DNA from: Acidobacteriota bacterium
GTDB lineage: Bacteria; Acidobacteriota; Terriglobia; Bryobacterales; UBA6623
Assembly (NCBI GenBank): GCA_027624045.1
Contig: JAQBUE010000026.1
Location: forward strand, 1-39,215
DNA: 39,215 nt
Reading direction: 5' to 3'
Shown here: piece by piece, positions 26,889 to 35,027 of the stretch
Layout: each line of letters begins with the position of its first letter
Position numbering within the stretch: position 1 is the first letter of the stretch
Position numbers and translations under genes: made by a program
The notes under the pieces: model-generated
The model's database searches: none
What the model was told of the DNA's origin: nothing
Seen by the model: only the letters and a program-made list of their open reading frames with translations

Positions 26889-26895
26889 CCTCCTC
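26889..26895 (-). promoter_or_regulatory. Strong ribosome binding site GAGGAGG
   Basis: Read on the minus strand, GAGGAGG lies five bases before ATG 26883. It is the best Shine-Dalgarno match I noticed in the window. Confidence 0.65.
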
Positions 26896-27015
26896 GTCCC
26901 GCCTATCGGCAGTTTGCGGGAAATCTTGAGGGCGGCGAACGTCTGATAGCCGCTCACCGCTCCGCCAACGGGCTGTGATAAGGTCAACCCTATCGACTCC
27001 AAAAGGGACTACGAA

Positions 27016-29379
27016 ATGAGTTTCAACGTACGCAAAGCCGCCGTCCTGGGCGCCGGAGCCATGGGATCTCGTATCGCCGCGCATTTCGCCAATGCCGGTG
27101 TGGATTGTCTTCTACTCGACCTCGCCGCCAAAGGCGAAACCGAGTCAGCCCGCAACGCGATTGTCGCCGCTGCTCACAAAGCGCTGCTCAGATCCCGGCC
27201 GCCGGCCTTGTTCACCGAAGCCACGCTGGGCCGCCTCGAAATCGGAAACTTTGACGACCATCTGGCGCGTATCGCCGAAGCCGACTGGATCATCGAAGCC
27301 GTGGTCGAAAATTTCGATGCGAAGCGTAAAATCCTCGCTCGCGTCAACGAACTCCGACGCCCTGGCACACTCATCACGACGAACACCTCCGGCCTGCCCG
27401 TCGCCAAGCTCGCCGAGGGCATGTCCGACGACTTTCGCAAACACTGGCTCGGGACGCATTTCTTCAATCCGCCACGCCACATGCGTCTGATCGAGTTGAT
27501 CCCCACGCCCGATAGCGATCCCCGCATCGTCGGGTTCGTCGATCAGTTCTGCAACCGGCGCCTCGGCAAGGTCGTCGTCTATGCCAAAGACCGCCCAAAC
27601 TTCATCGCCAACCGTATCTTCCTCTTCTCCGTCATGCACACCCTGCGCACGATGCGCGAGCACGGCCTCACGATCGAAGAGGTTGATGCCCTGACTGGCC
27701 CCCTCGTGGGACGTCCGCGCATGGCGACCTTCCGGCTCGCCGACTTCACCGGGATCGATGTCTGCCTCTTCGTTGCCGAGACGCTTCACCGCCTCGTCCC
27801 CGACGACGAGAAACGTGACATCTACGAGCCGCCCGACTTCCTGCGCAAAATGGTCGCGCAAGGCATTGTCGGCGACAAGGCCGGCCAGGGTTTCTACAAA
27901 AAGGTCGGTGGGAAGCGCGGCTCCGACCGTCTCGTCCTCGACCTTGAGACGCTCGAGTACCGCTCGGCGCGCCCGCCCAACATCCCCGAACTTGAGCAAG
28001 CCGCGAAAACGCGTGACCTTTCACAACGCATCAAGCTACTGATTGACTCACCCACGCCAGCCGGGAAGTTCCTCTGGGAAACATTGAGTGAACTATTTCT
28101 TTACACCGCCGCCCGCACCCCCGAAGTCACCGATGACATTCTTTCCGTCGACACGACAATGCGCTCCGGTTTCAACTGGCAACGCGGCATCTTTGAAATC
28201 TGGAACGGTCTTGGCGTCGAGCAAACCGTCGAGCGCATGCGCCGCGAGGGCCGCAAGATTCCGCCGCTCGTCGACGCCGTGCTGGCAACACCGGAAAAAT
28301 CCTTTTACCACGAACGTGACGTCTCACTCACCTACTTCGATCTGGCGACAAGGCGTCACCAACCACTCGTCGATCCGGATGGCGTTATCCGTCTGACGTC
28401 TCTTCACCGTCTCAAGAAGGTTCTCCAGTCGAATAGCAGCGCCGATCTGCTCGACCTCGGCGATGGCATCGTATGCCTTGAGTTTCATTCCAAAGCAAAT
28501 TCGCTTGATGAAGGCGTCCTTGATCTCCTCCGCCGGACCGTCGACGATCTCGCGGAAAGTCATCGAGCGCTCATCATCGGCAACGACGGCCCGAATTTCT
28601 CCGTGGGCGCCAACCTCGCCATGCTGCTCGCATGGTGTCGCGCCGAAGACTGGAAGCGTATCGGGCAGGCAATCGATGATGTGCAAGCGCTCTTCCGGTC
28701 GCTCCGCGATATCTCAAAGCCCGTCGTCGCCGCCGTCTTCGGACAGACGCTGGCCGGCGGCTGCGAACTCGCCCTCCATTGCGACCATGTTCAAGCCGCC
28801 GCCGAAACCTATATGGGGCTCGTCGAGGTCGGCGCGGGCCTCATTCCGGCGGCCGGAGGCTGCGCCGAACTCATGCGTCGTCATACTGCTGGGATCGAGA
28901 TGAACAGAGATTTGACGCCGCCCACCCGGACCGTCTTCGAGCGCATTGGCATGGCCAAGGTTTCGGGCAGCGCTGCCGAAGCCCGCGACGCTAAGCTGCT
29001 GCGTCCGTCCGACCGTGTCACGATGAACCGTGACCACCTGCTTGCCGACGCCCGGCAGGCGGCCCATCAACTCGCAAGCGCTTCCTACGAACCCACGGCG
29101 CCGGCGGAAGTCTTCGTGGGGGGGCAAGGTGTTCTTGCGGCGCTCGAACTCGAGCTATATCTGATGCACGAAGCCCGCTTCATTAGCGACTACGATCGGC
29201 ACATCGGACATAAGCTGGCTACGGTGCTTGCCGGTGGACCCCTTTCGCAGCCCAGCGCCGTCTCGCAAGAGTATCTATTAGGTCTCGAGAAGGAAGCCTT
29301 CCTCAGCCTCTGTGGCGAAAAGAAAACTCAAGATCGCATGAGCCATATCCTGGAGACGGGCAAGCCTCTGCGGAACTGA
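27016..29379 (+). CDS. fadN: 3-hydroxyacyl-CoA dehydrogenase / enoyl-CoA hydratase, FadN type
   Basis: The 787-residue bifunctional beta-oxidation enzyme has its domains in FadN order, dehydrogenase first. Residues 1-300 contain the NAD fold VLGAGAMGSRIAAHFANAGV, GTHFFNPPRHMRLIELIP (catalytic His region) and KDRPNFIANRIF. From about 460 there is a crotonase domain with the oxyanion-hole blocks NDGPNFSVGANLAML and TLAGGCELALHCD, and the acidic residue in GLVEVGAGLIPAAGG. Length and order match the Bacillus FadN type rather than E. coli FadB. AAAGGGA eight bases upstream is a fair ribosome binding site. The partner thiolase (FadA) and acyl-CoA dehydrogenase (FadE) that usually follow are missing here. 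Confidence 0.93.
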   Translation: MSFNVRKAAVLGAGAMGSRIAAHFANAGVDCLLLDLAAKGETESARNAIVAAAHKALLRSRPPALFTEATLGRLEIGNFDDHLARIAEADWIIEAVVENFDAKRKILARVNELRRPGTLITTNTSGLPVAKLAEGMSDDFRKHWLGTHFFNPPRHMRLIELIPTPDSDPRIVGFVDQFCNRRLGKVVVYAKDRPNFIANRIFLFSVMHTLRTMREHGLTIEEVDALTGPLVGRPRMATFRLADFTGIDVCLFVAETLHRLVPDDEKRDIYEPPDFLRKMVAQGIVGDKAGQGFYKKVGGKRGSDRLVLDLETLEYRSARPPNIPELEQAAKTRDLSQRIKLLIDSPTPAGKFLWETLSELFLYTAARTPEVTDDILSVDTTMRSGFNWQRGIFEIWNGLGVEQTVERMRREGRKIPPLVDAVLATPEKSFYHERDVSLTYFDLATRRHQPLVDPDGVIRLTSLHRLKKVLQSNSSADLLDLGDGIVCLEFHSKANSLDEGVLDLLRRTVDDLAESHRALIIGNDGPNFSVGANLAMLLAWCRAEDWKRIGQAIDDVQALFRSLRDISKPVVAAVFGQTLAGGCELALHCDHVQAAAETYMGLVEVGAGLIPAAGGCAELMRRHTAGIEMNRDLTPPTRTVFERIGMAKVSGSAAEARDAKLLRPSDRVTMNRDHLLADARQAAHQLASASYEPTAPAEVFVGGQGVLAALELELYLMHEARFISDYDRHIGHKLATVLAGGPLSQPSAVSQEYLLGLEKEAFLSLCGEKKTQDRMSHILETGKPLRN

Positions 29380-29385
29380 TCGGCA

Positions 29386-29400
29386 GTCTTGCTTGGCGTC
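29386..29400 (+). repeat. 15-bp direct repeat, left copy
   Basis: GTCTTGCTTGGCGTC recurs perfectly at 30351-30365. The two copies bracket the 29423-30226 methyltransferase gene. Confidence 0.45.
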
Positions 29401-29422
29401 CTTGATTGACGTGACGTCGCAT

Positions 29423-30226
29423 CTACTTGACCCTGCGGTAAATAAAGGGTTCGACGAACGGTAGGGGTTCCCGGGGTAATTCTTGAGCTCGGAACCCGTG
29501 CTCCGCAAAGAGGCTATCCCACCAATCGCGCCTTTCCAGGGTCACGTGCGTAGAATCATGGTCAAAGAAATCCAGCATATTATTGGGGTAGACTGGGATG
29601 CAGGCCACAACACAGTCTCTTACCAGAGGGCGCAACATGTTGAGGAACCCAGGAAGAGCATCGACCTGAATGTGCTCAAGAATGCTAATAAGAGTTACGA
29701 TGTCGGATGCCTGCTGGATATCGCCTAGCGCGTCTATCCGGCGGATGCGTGGGTGGACCGCGCTACGTATGGCCGCCTCGGAAATTTCATAGCCGACGCA
29801 GTTGTTGAAGCCTGTAGCATCCAGTTCGGCTAGAAAGTGTCCTCGTCCACAACCGATGTCACAGACTGAGGCGGTCCTGCTTGGGGCAGCATGTTCCACG
29901 ACTCGAAGGTTGGACCTCAGATAGGTTCGATAGTTTTCATCCTCGATCATCTCGTAGTAACCGGGCGCGTCGAAAGCCGCGAGAGCAGAAGTGCGAGGTG
30001 GGCTCTTGAAGCCGGTATAGACCAAATAGCGGTGTGCGATGTCCCGATGGCCATCGATATAGCTGAGCAAGCCGGCACTCAGCAACAGCGATCTCTTGAT
30101 TCGGTCCTGAGGGTCACGGCGTGCCAGCCCTTTTAGTATCCGGTGACAATATCGCTTCACCGGCGGAACAAGCATCCATCTAGACACGCTCGAAGGCCTT
30201 GCATAAAAGACTACGCTGAACCACAT
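29423..30226 (-). CDS. Class I SAM-dependent methyltransferase
   Basis: The 267-residue protein has an N-terminal helical part (RIKRSLLLSAGLLSYIDGHRD), then the Rossmann SAM fold: motif I ASVCDIGCGRGHFLAELD, GYEISEAAIRSA, and motif IV DIVTLISILEHI with VVACIPVYPN. The alternative start 30175 (MLVPPVKRY) is possible. By eye the N-terminus and C-terminus (FDHDSTHVTLERRDWWDSLFAEHGF) fit Methyltransf_23 proteins of polysaccharide clusters. G+C over 29461-29760 is 163 of 300 by hand count, lower than in neighbouring genes. Together with the flanking 15-bp repeats this hints at acquisition. It overlaps the 5' end of the divergent FkbM ORF as given in the track. Confidence 0.85.
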   Translation of the reverse strand: MWFSVVFYARPSSVSRWMLVPPVKRYCHRILKGLARRDPQDRIKRSLLLSAGLLSYIDGHRDIAHRYLVYTGFKSPPRTSALAAFDAPGYYEMIEDENYRTYLRSNLRVVEHAAPSRTASVCDIGCGRGHFLAELDATGFNNCVGYEISEAAIRSAVHPRIRRIDALGDIQQASDIVTLISILEHIQVDALPGFLNMLRPLVRDCVVACIPVYPNNMLDFFDHDSTHVTLERRDWWDSLFAEHGFRAQELPREPLPFVEPFIYRRVK

Positions 30227-31177
30227 AGGCTTGTCAAACTAGGAGTCCGTCCGAGTATCAATCCGCCGATTCTGTGGATTTCTCACGCGGGCCCGAGGGG
30301 GACGGGCCCGAGGGGGACAGCCACCCAAACCCAAGTACTCCAGCGCCAATGTCTTGCTTGGCGTCTCAGAGCCATCGCTCTCAAGTTCAAACTCGGACTG
30401 CCCGAGCTGAGCTGGGCCGCTCTCGGCGACGAACTATTGCGCGGAGGGCATTGGCCCTTATCCGTTGGGACCCTCGTCAGCGGCAGCGTGCGTTCAAAGC
30501 AGCGTCACAACGATTCTCCCTTTCCTTATATCTGCGACACTCCACTTGGGGACTTCCATGGCCGGCTTCAGGACGGCTGGCTGATCGGGCTTCTGTTGCG
30601 GGAGCAGATGGAAGAGGGCATCTACGACCACCCCTCGATCCGCATCCGGGCCGGCGACGTGGTGCTCGACGGCGGAGGGCATATTGGCACCTTCGCTCGC
30701 TTCGCCCTTGAGCGCGGTGCGCGCCAAGTCGTCTCGTTCGAGCCGGACCCGTCGAATGCCGCCTGCTACCGTCTCAATCTCGATAAAGAGATTCGCGAAG
30801 GCCGCGCTGTTCTAATCGAAGCCGGACTTTGGGATCAACAGGATTCACTGAAGTTCGCTCCTGATGCCAAGGGCAACAGTGGAAGCGGAATTGTCGGTCA
30901 GGCGGGTGAACTTGAAATTCAAACCGTCACTATCGACCGCGTTGCGGAGGATCTCGCGCTCGACCGCGTCGACTTCATCAAGATGGATATCGAAGGTGCC
31001 GAGCGACGGGCGCTCGCGGGAGGCTTTTCCGTCTTGCAGCGCTGGGCCCCGCGCATGGCCATCTGCACGTATCACGCCGAGGGCGATGCCGAAGCAATCC
31101 GGCAAATCGTCCAAACCGCGAGGCCCACCTACCAAGCGGCGGCTACAGAAAGTCAAACTTACTTCTACGAAGCCTAG
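30143..31177 (+). CDS. FkbM family methyltransferase (start uncertain)
   Basis: The C-terminal 240 residues are a clear FkbM domain: GDVVLDGGGHIGTFARFALE (motif I, with GGGH in place of the usual GAN), QVVSFEPDPSNAACYRLNL and VDFIKMDIEGAERRALAG. Such enzymes O-methylate sugars or natural products. The first 90 residues, from GTG 30143, are low-confidence: they overlap the divergent methyltransferase and include a 15-bp tandem duplication (GGGCCCGAGGGGGAC twice near 30290-30317). No ATG appears before the core. A later GTG (30488) or a damaged 5' end is possible. Confidence 0.75.
   Translation: MTISLHRRNKHPSRHARRPCIKDYAEPHRLVKLGVRPSINPPILWISHAGPRGTGPRGTATQTQVLQRQCLAWRLRAIALKFKLGLPELSWAALGDELLRGGHWPLSVGTLVSGSVRSKQRHNDSPFPYICDTPLGDFHGRLQDGWLIGLLLREQMEEGIYDHPSIRIRAGDVVLDGGGHIGTFARFALERGARQVVSFEPDPSNAACYRLNLDKEIREGRAVLIEAGLWDQQDSLKFAPDAKGNSGSGIVGQAGELEIQTVTIDRVAEDLALDRVDFIKMDIEGAERRALAGGFSVLQRWAPRMAICTYHAEGDAEAIRQIVQTARPTYQAAATESQTYFYEA
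30290..30318 (+). repeat. 15-bp tandem duplication
   Basis: GGGCCCGAGGGGGAC occurs twice in direct succession. It falls in the uncertain 5' part of the FkbM ORF, where it encodes GPRGTGPRGT. Confidence 0.6.
30351..30365 (+). repeat. 15-bp direct repeat, right copy
   Basis: A perfect second copy of GTCTTGCTTGGCGTC, 965 bases after the first. Confidence 0.45.
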
Positions 31178-31234
31178 GAGTCTGTCCTTTAGGAAACTTG
31201 ACCACTATTGCGGACTCATCCCGGAACGAAACGG

Positions 31235-31259
31235 AGGAGCACCGCATGCCGTGCCCTGA
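31235..31259. repeat. Dispersed GC-rich palindrome, degenerate copy
   Basis: GAGGAGCACCGCATGCCGTGCCCTG matches the palindrome family with one arm mutated. It sits in the 190-bp convergent spacer after the FkbM gene. I see no supported gene in that spacer (31178-31367). Confidence 0.5.
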
Positions 31260-31367
31260 CCCCTGAAAGAGGCCAGAAGATGGAAGCCGAGCCCCAGCGG
31301 GCCAATCCAACCGAGGCGCCGGCCGCGCCCGCCCGATCTCCATCTTCCCCAGTGAAGAGTATTGACG

Positions 31368-32339
31368 CTAGCGGTTATAAACCGGCGCCGGTCCTCGCAA
31401 CTGTTTCCAAACCAAATCACAGGCTTCGATGCATGATTCACTGAGCCGCGGCGTGTCGAACGCCTCAAGGTTTTCCTCGAGTTGTTCCAGTCGAGACGCT
31501 CCCAAAATGATGCAGTGAGCCTCCTCCTGTTGTAGAATCCAGGCGAAAGCAAGCTGAACCAAACTTAGCCCGGCCTCCGCGGCAATTGCTCGAAACTCGT
31601 CAACGGCGCCAAAGAACGGATCGTGCCAGTAGCGCTTCAGGTACATCTCATTTCCGTCGAACCGAGTGCCCGGCACAGGTGCCGCCTCTTTGTGTTGCTT
31701 TCCCGTCAGCATGCCCCCCGCTAACGGGTTGTAGCAGACATTGCTGATCCCAGCCCTTTTCGTATACCCAACATACTCCTGCTCGATGCCGCGTGCCGTC
31801 AGGTTGTACATCGGTTGCGCCAGCCAGGGCTTGGCGTAGCCGGCCTTTTCGCAGATACTGTGGATTTCACATATCTGCCAGGCGCTGTAGTTGGATGTCG
31901 CCGGGTACCGAATCTTACCTTCGCGGCGCAGCTCGTCCATCACATCGAGAGTTTCTTCAATGGGGACGCCGGAGTCAGGCTGATGGAGATAGTAGACGTC
32001 AAGGTAGTCAGTATTCAGGCGCTGCAAAGACGCTTCGAGCGCCTTGCGAATCGCATCGCGGGACAGTCCGGCGTACTCGACGGGTTTACCCATCGCCCCG
32101 CGGGCCTTGCTCGCCAGGATGACATCCTTGCGCCGCGCGCCCAATACTCGCCCTACGATCCGCTCCGACTCTCCTTGATTGTAGACATTGGCTGTATCGA
32201 AAAAATTGATCCCCGCATCGAAGCAACGGTCGGTAATCCTTTTCGATTCCTCTAGGTCTGCCTGAGAACCGAACGTCATGGTCCCCATGCAGGCCCGCGA
32301 GACTTCTAAGTCTGTATGTGCGATTCTAACCCGGTCCAC
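31368..32339 (-). CDS. Aldo/keto reductase
   Basis: The 323-residue (alpha/beta)8 NAD(P)H-dependent reductase starts at GTG 32339 with AGGAGG eight bases upstream. The catalytic tetrad is visible: Asp in INFFDTANVY, Tyr in the same block (NVYNQGESE), Lys in VILASKARG and His in DVYYLHQPD. The later NPLAGGMLTGK and LEQLEENLEAF are typical of the YajO/PdxI-like subgroup. RYPATSNYSAWQ replaces the usual GxSN. It is divergent from the AT-hook gene and probably independent of the TRAP operon. The physiological substrate is unknown. Confidence 0.94.
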   Translation of the reverse strand: MDRVRIAHTDLEVSRACMGTMTFGSQADLEESKRITDRCFDAGINFFDTANVYNQGESERIVGRVLGARRKDVILASKARGAMGKPVEYAGLSRDAIRKALEASLQRLNTDYLDVYYLHQPDSGVPIEETLDVMDELRREGKIRYPATSNYSAWQICEIHSICEKAGYAKPWLAQPMYNLTARGIEQEYVGYTKRAGISNVCYNPLAGGMLTGKQHKEAAPVPGTRFDGNEMYLKRYWHDPFFGAVDEFRAIAAEAGLSLVQLAFAWILQQEEAHCIILGASRLEQLEENLEAFDTPRLSESCIEACDLVWKQLRGPAPVYNR

Positions 32340-32347
32340 GCGGCGGA

Positions 32348-32353
32348 CCTCCT
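32348..32353 (-). promoter_or_regulatory. Ribosome binding site AGGAGG for the aldo/keto reductase GTG start
   Basis: On the minus strand, AGGAGG lies eight bases before GTG 32339. It supports this non-ATG start. Confidence 0.6.
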
Positions 32354-32386
32354 ACTAAATTTGCTTTGATTACGGTTGGATTTATA

Positions 32387-32396
32387 TGTTAGCATT
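32387..32396 (+). promoter_or_regulatory. Candidate -10 element (TGTTAGCATT) before the AT-hook gene
   Basis: TGTTAGCATT ends eight bases before ATG 32405. It lies in an unusually AT-rich divergent spacer (32340-32404). Confidence 0.35.
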
Positions 32397-32404
32397 AGGA
32401 CGCT

Positions 32405-32638
32405 ATGGCTGATGCACTTGGAATACTAATTGCTGAAAGAGATCGCTTGAATCAGGCGATCGAAATTCTTCAGGGTGACGCTCCGCGCCGAGGGCGCAAA
32501 CCGGGCCGTCCCCCTGGATCCACCAACAAGAAGACCGCCAAGAAACGCGGGCGCAAACCAATGAGTCCGACCGCGAAGAAGGCTGTCTCGGAACGCATGA
32601 AGAAGTATTGGGCTGCGCGCCGGAAGGCGAAGGGTTAA
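32405..32638 (+). CDS. Small AT-hook DNA-binding-like protein
   Basis: The 77-residue protein has an N-terminal helix (ADALGILIAERDRLNQAIEIL) that may be a dimerising coiled coil, then two basic AT-hook-like segments, RRGRKPGRPPGS and KKRGRKPMSP. The Lys-rich tail (KKAVSERMKKYWAARRKAKG) resembles histone H1-like or MucR-distant nucleoid proteins. The GRKPGRP core is the classic AT-hook. It probably binds the minor groove of AT-rich DNA and acts as a small nucleoid-associated or regulatory protein. The target is unknown. It lies between the aldo/keto reductase (divergent) and the DUF3604 gene (convergent, 15 bases between stops). Confidence 0.8.
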   Translation: MADALGILIAERDRLNQAIEILQGDAPRRGRKPGRPPGSTNKKTAKKRGRKPMSPTAKKAVSERMKKYWAARRKAKG

Positions 32639-32653
32639 CCGGCCCTTCGTCTC

Positions 32654-34918
32654 CTATTGTTTGGTTCGAGCGTGAACCCAGATAGGACTTGACCACGCCC
32701 GATGACCATCCTCCTGCGTAACGGCTATGTAGAGCGGGTTATCTTGACCTGCCTTGAGTCGTATCGTCTTTTCGAACCGGCATCCCCGGTAGGGATTAAC
32801 TTCCGGCAGGCGAAAGACCCGCACCCGGCGCCCTAGTTTTCCGGCGTCGTAGACAAGATCCTCCGCTCCGATCTCACCCACGGGTAGTTCGAACTTCACG
32901 AGTTCGGTTTCGAATCGAAGCGTGCCGCGGGAGGTGTCTTCCAAAATAGCGTCAAATCCTCCGAAGTTGCCGGTGGTGATTGCCTCCCACCGCAACCCGC
33001 TCTCGTCTGTCCTTTTGAGCTTCTTATCCGGGTTTATGAAATTGATAGGATGAGCGCGCAGGATGGCGTTGTCTGCAAACCACGCCTCGCCATCCCAAAC
33101 CGTCTGTCGAAACCGTCCGCGATACTCCGCACCTTCCCAGACGACGCGAATCCGGTTGCCACCGGCAGTCAACTCGGCGGCCGGTCGGACCACGCTTACC
33201 GTCTCCATCCCGTTTCGAACTTCAATCCGTTCAATCGGCGCGGACCCGAGCACATCGACGCACAGCCGGACTTCCTGATCCGACGTTTCGAGAACTTCGC
33301 CCATCTCGGCCCGGCACGCTTCGCGGCTCTCAGTGGGTCCCAACTTCGGATCATCGTCGAAAACCGTCGCCGGACTTTCGAATTCGGCATGGATATCCAC
33401 AATCATGCGTGCGCCCGTCGTTCCGTAATGACGCCTCTTTCGCAGGCAATCGAACCACGTATCGCGGTCCAGCCGCGGCATCAAATAGCAGGTCAGCCCC
33501 CCGTAGGCGCCAAACCACGACGCCCCCGGATAGCTCGCTCCGGGCCGCCCTTTGTGCCCGTCGCTATGGCATACAATGCCCACGCGGTAGCCCTTTTCGA
33601 TGGCATCCGCCAGCAGCCACTCGAACGTGCCCCACGCTGAGTGGATCTCGACGGCTCGCTCGAAACGCCCGTCATGGGCCATCTTGATGTCCGCATACCG
33701 TCCGCCAACGTGCGCGATCACAGCGCAATCTTCCCCAGCCTTCGTTAGCGCCTCGAACAGATCGGCGGCCGTATGGCAGTCCGTATCAACATCCGACAGA
33801 TCTTCGAGCAGCGCATGTGACGACCGCCGAATCGTTTCCCCTTCGCGCCGGAAGAAGACGTTCCGGTCGCCGCCCAGCGCCGTGTTCCCAGACCATTCAT
33901 ATCCCGGCACCGCCACAAAGCGGCCCGCTTCGTCGAAGTCACGCGTCACACGGTTGAGCTCATCCCAGAAGTCTTGCGTGATCTGGAAGTCGTTTCCTTG
34001 GTGGCCGCATATATCGAGGAACGCCCGGTCGCGCGCGAAGGTAAAGTATTCGCCTACCGAATTCGTGCCAACCGTCTCCTCGGTTTGCCCGTGCAGGTCA
34101 CCCCAGTAGGGAAGCAACTCCGCCGACTCCACGATCCTGAGCGGATTGGTCTCGGCGAGTAACACTCCGTCCGCATCCAGCAAATCAATCGTTACGTCAG
34201 CAGGTTCGGGAACTGTTAGGTTCTCCAGAAAGAACCCGAACTCGCCCTTTCGGTAACTCACTTCCTCAGGCAGATTCGCCACGGGAAATGAGGCGCGCAA
34301 GCGCAGCCGGCCCTCGGCCTGGTCCGTCGGATTGCCCCAACGATCCTCCGCTTTCATACAGAGCCGGAACGGCTCGCCTACCCGCCGCATCGTCGGCAGC
34401 ACCGCTTTCCAAACCGCCGCCGGCCCCGGTACGATCGCGATCACCGGCGACGCGGGCAGCTCGACATAGTTGTAAGTCGCAATTGCATCCACCAATACTC
34501 GAAACTCGAACGTCGACTCACAGAACGTTTGCAGCCGCAGTCCCGGCGAGCCCTCGCGCGGGTCGCCGAAACGCACCACGATCCGATCACCCTCCTTCAT
34601 GAAGCCATTGACGACCTTGATATAGAGGGTCTTGTCCCAGGGCCGCAGGTTCCCTTTCGGGTCATAGCGTGTTTCGAGCACTGCGTTGTTGCTCGCCTCG
34701 ACCGTTACATAGTTCGCCCCCTTCGGGTCATCGAACTGCAACCGGCCCATGTCGGCCGCGAATCGAAACACGATCTTCAAACTCGCCGTATCGTCCATTC
34801 CAAAGCGGCCCGCCGTATAGGTGAGCGTGAACGAAGCATAGGAACCGGCCTCGAACGATCCGGCAGGCGAGATTACGGCGCTGCCCATCTCCTCGGGCAG
34901 ATAGGTGGAATGAGGCAT
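32654..34918 (-). CDS. DUF3604 PHP-like metalloprotein
   Basis: ATG 34918 (MPHSTYLPEE) is preferred to the TTG at 34954. The N-terminal 280 residues are beta domains (ASFTLTYTAGRFGMDDTASL). The PHP-like core has YWGDLHGQTEETVGTNS, DICGHQGNDF, VPGYEWSGNT, CAVIAHVGG, EIHSAWGTFEW and GIVCHSDGHKGRPG, carrying the expected His/Asp/Glu ligands. The C-terminus ends LYIAVTQEDGHRAWSSPIWV, homologous to the end of the protein at 14520. There is no signal peptide, so it is likely cytoplasmic. It is the last gene of the TRAP/ComA-like operon, 109 bases after the permease, which suggests it processes the imported compound. The reaction is unknown. Confidence 0.9.
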   Translation of the reverse strand: MPHSTYLPEEMGSAVISPAGSFEAGSYASFTLTYTAGRFGMDDTASLKIVFRFAADMGRLQFDDPKGANYVTVEASNNAVLETRYDPKGNLRPWDKTLYIKVVNGFMKEGDRIVVRFGDPREGSPGLRLQTFCESTFEFRVLVDAIATYNYVELPASPVIAIVPGPAAVWKAVLPTMRRVGEPFRLCMKAEDRWGNPTDQAEGRLRLRASFPVANLPEEVSYRKGEFGFFLENLTVPEPADVTIDLLDADGVLLAETNPLRIVESAELLPYWGDLHGQTEETVGTNSVGEYFTFARDRAFLDICGHQGNDFQITQDFWDELNRVTRDFDEAGRFVAVPGYEWSGNTALGGDRNVFFRREGETIRRSSHALLEDLSDVDTDCHTAADLFEALTKAGEDCAVIAHVGGRYADIKMAHDGRFERAVEIHSAWGTFEWLLADAIEKGYRVGIVCHSDGHKGRPGASYPGASWFGAYGGLTCYLMPRLDRDTWFDCLRKRRHYGTTGARMIVDIHAEFESPATVFDDDPKLGPTESREACRAEMGEVLETSDQEVRLCVDVLGSAPIERIEVRNGMETVSVVRPAAELTAGGNRIRVVWEGAEYRGRFRQTVWDGEAWFADNAILRAHPINFINPDKKLKRTDESGLRWEAITTGNFGGFDAILEDTSRGTLRFETELVKFELPVGEIGAEDLVYDAGKLGRRVRVFRLPEVNPYRGCRFEKTIRLKAGQDNPLYIAVTQEDGHRAWSSPIWVHARTKQ

Positions 34919-35027
34919 GATATTTTCGTTGACCTGTTTCGCGGCGCCGCCCAATACGGGCCACTAGTAGACAGTAGCGCAGTTCCCGGAAATCGCCTCT
35001 GCGGTGACAGGAAGGGTCTGCACGCGC

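Noticed and set aside
27145-27999. 284-aa minus-strand ORF
   Set aside because: Fully antisense to the FadN-type enzyme, whose NAD fold is clear. Shadow.
31208-31444. 78-aa plus-strand ORF in the convergent spacer
   Set aside because: It starts before the palindrome, includes it, and runs into the aldo/keto reductase antisense. Composition is Pro/Ala-rich without a ribosome binding site.
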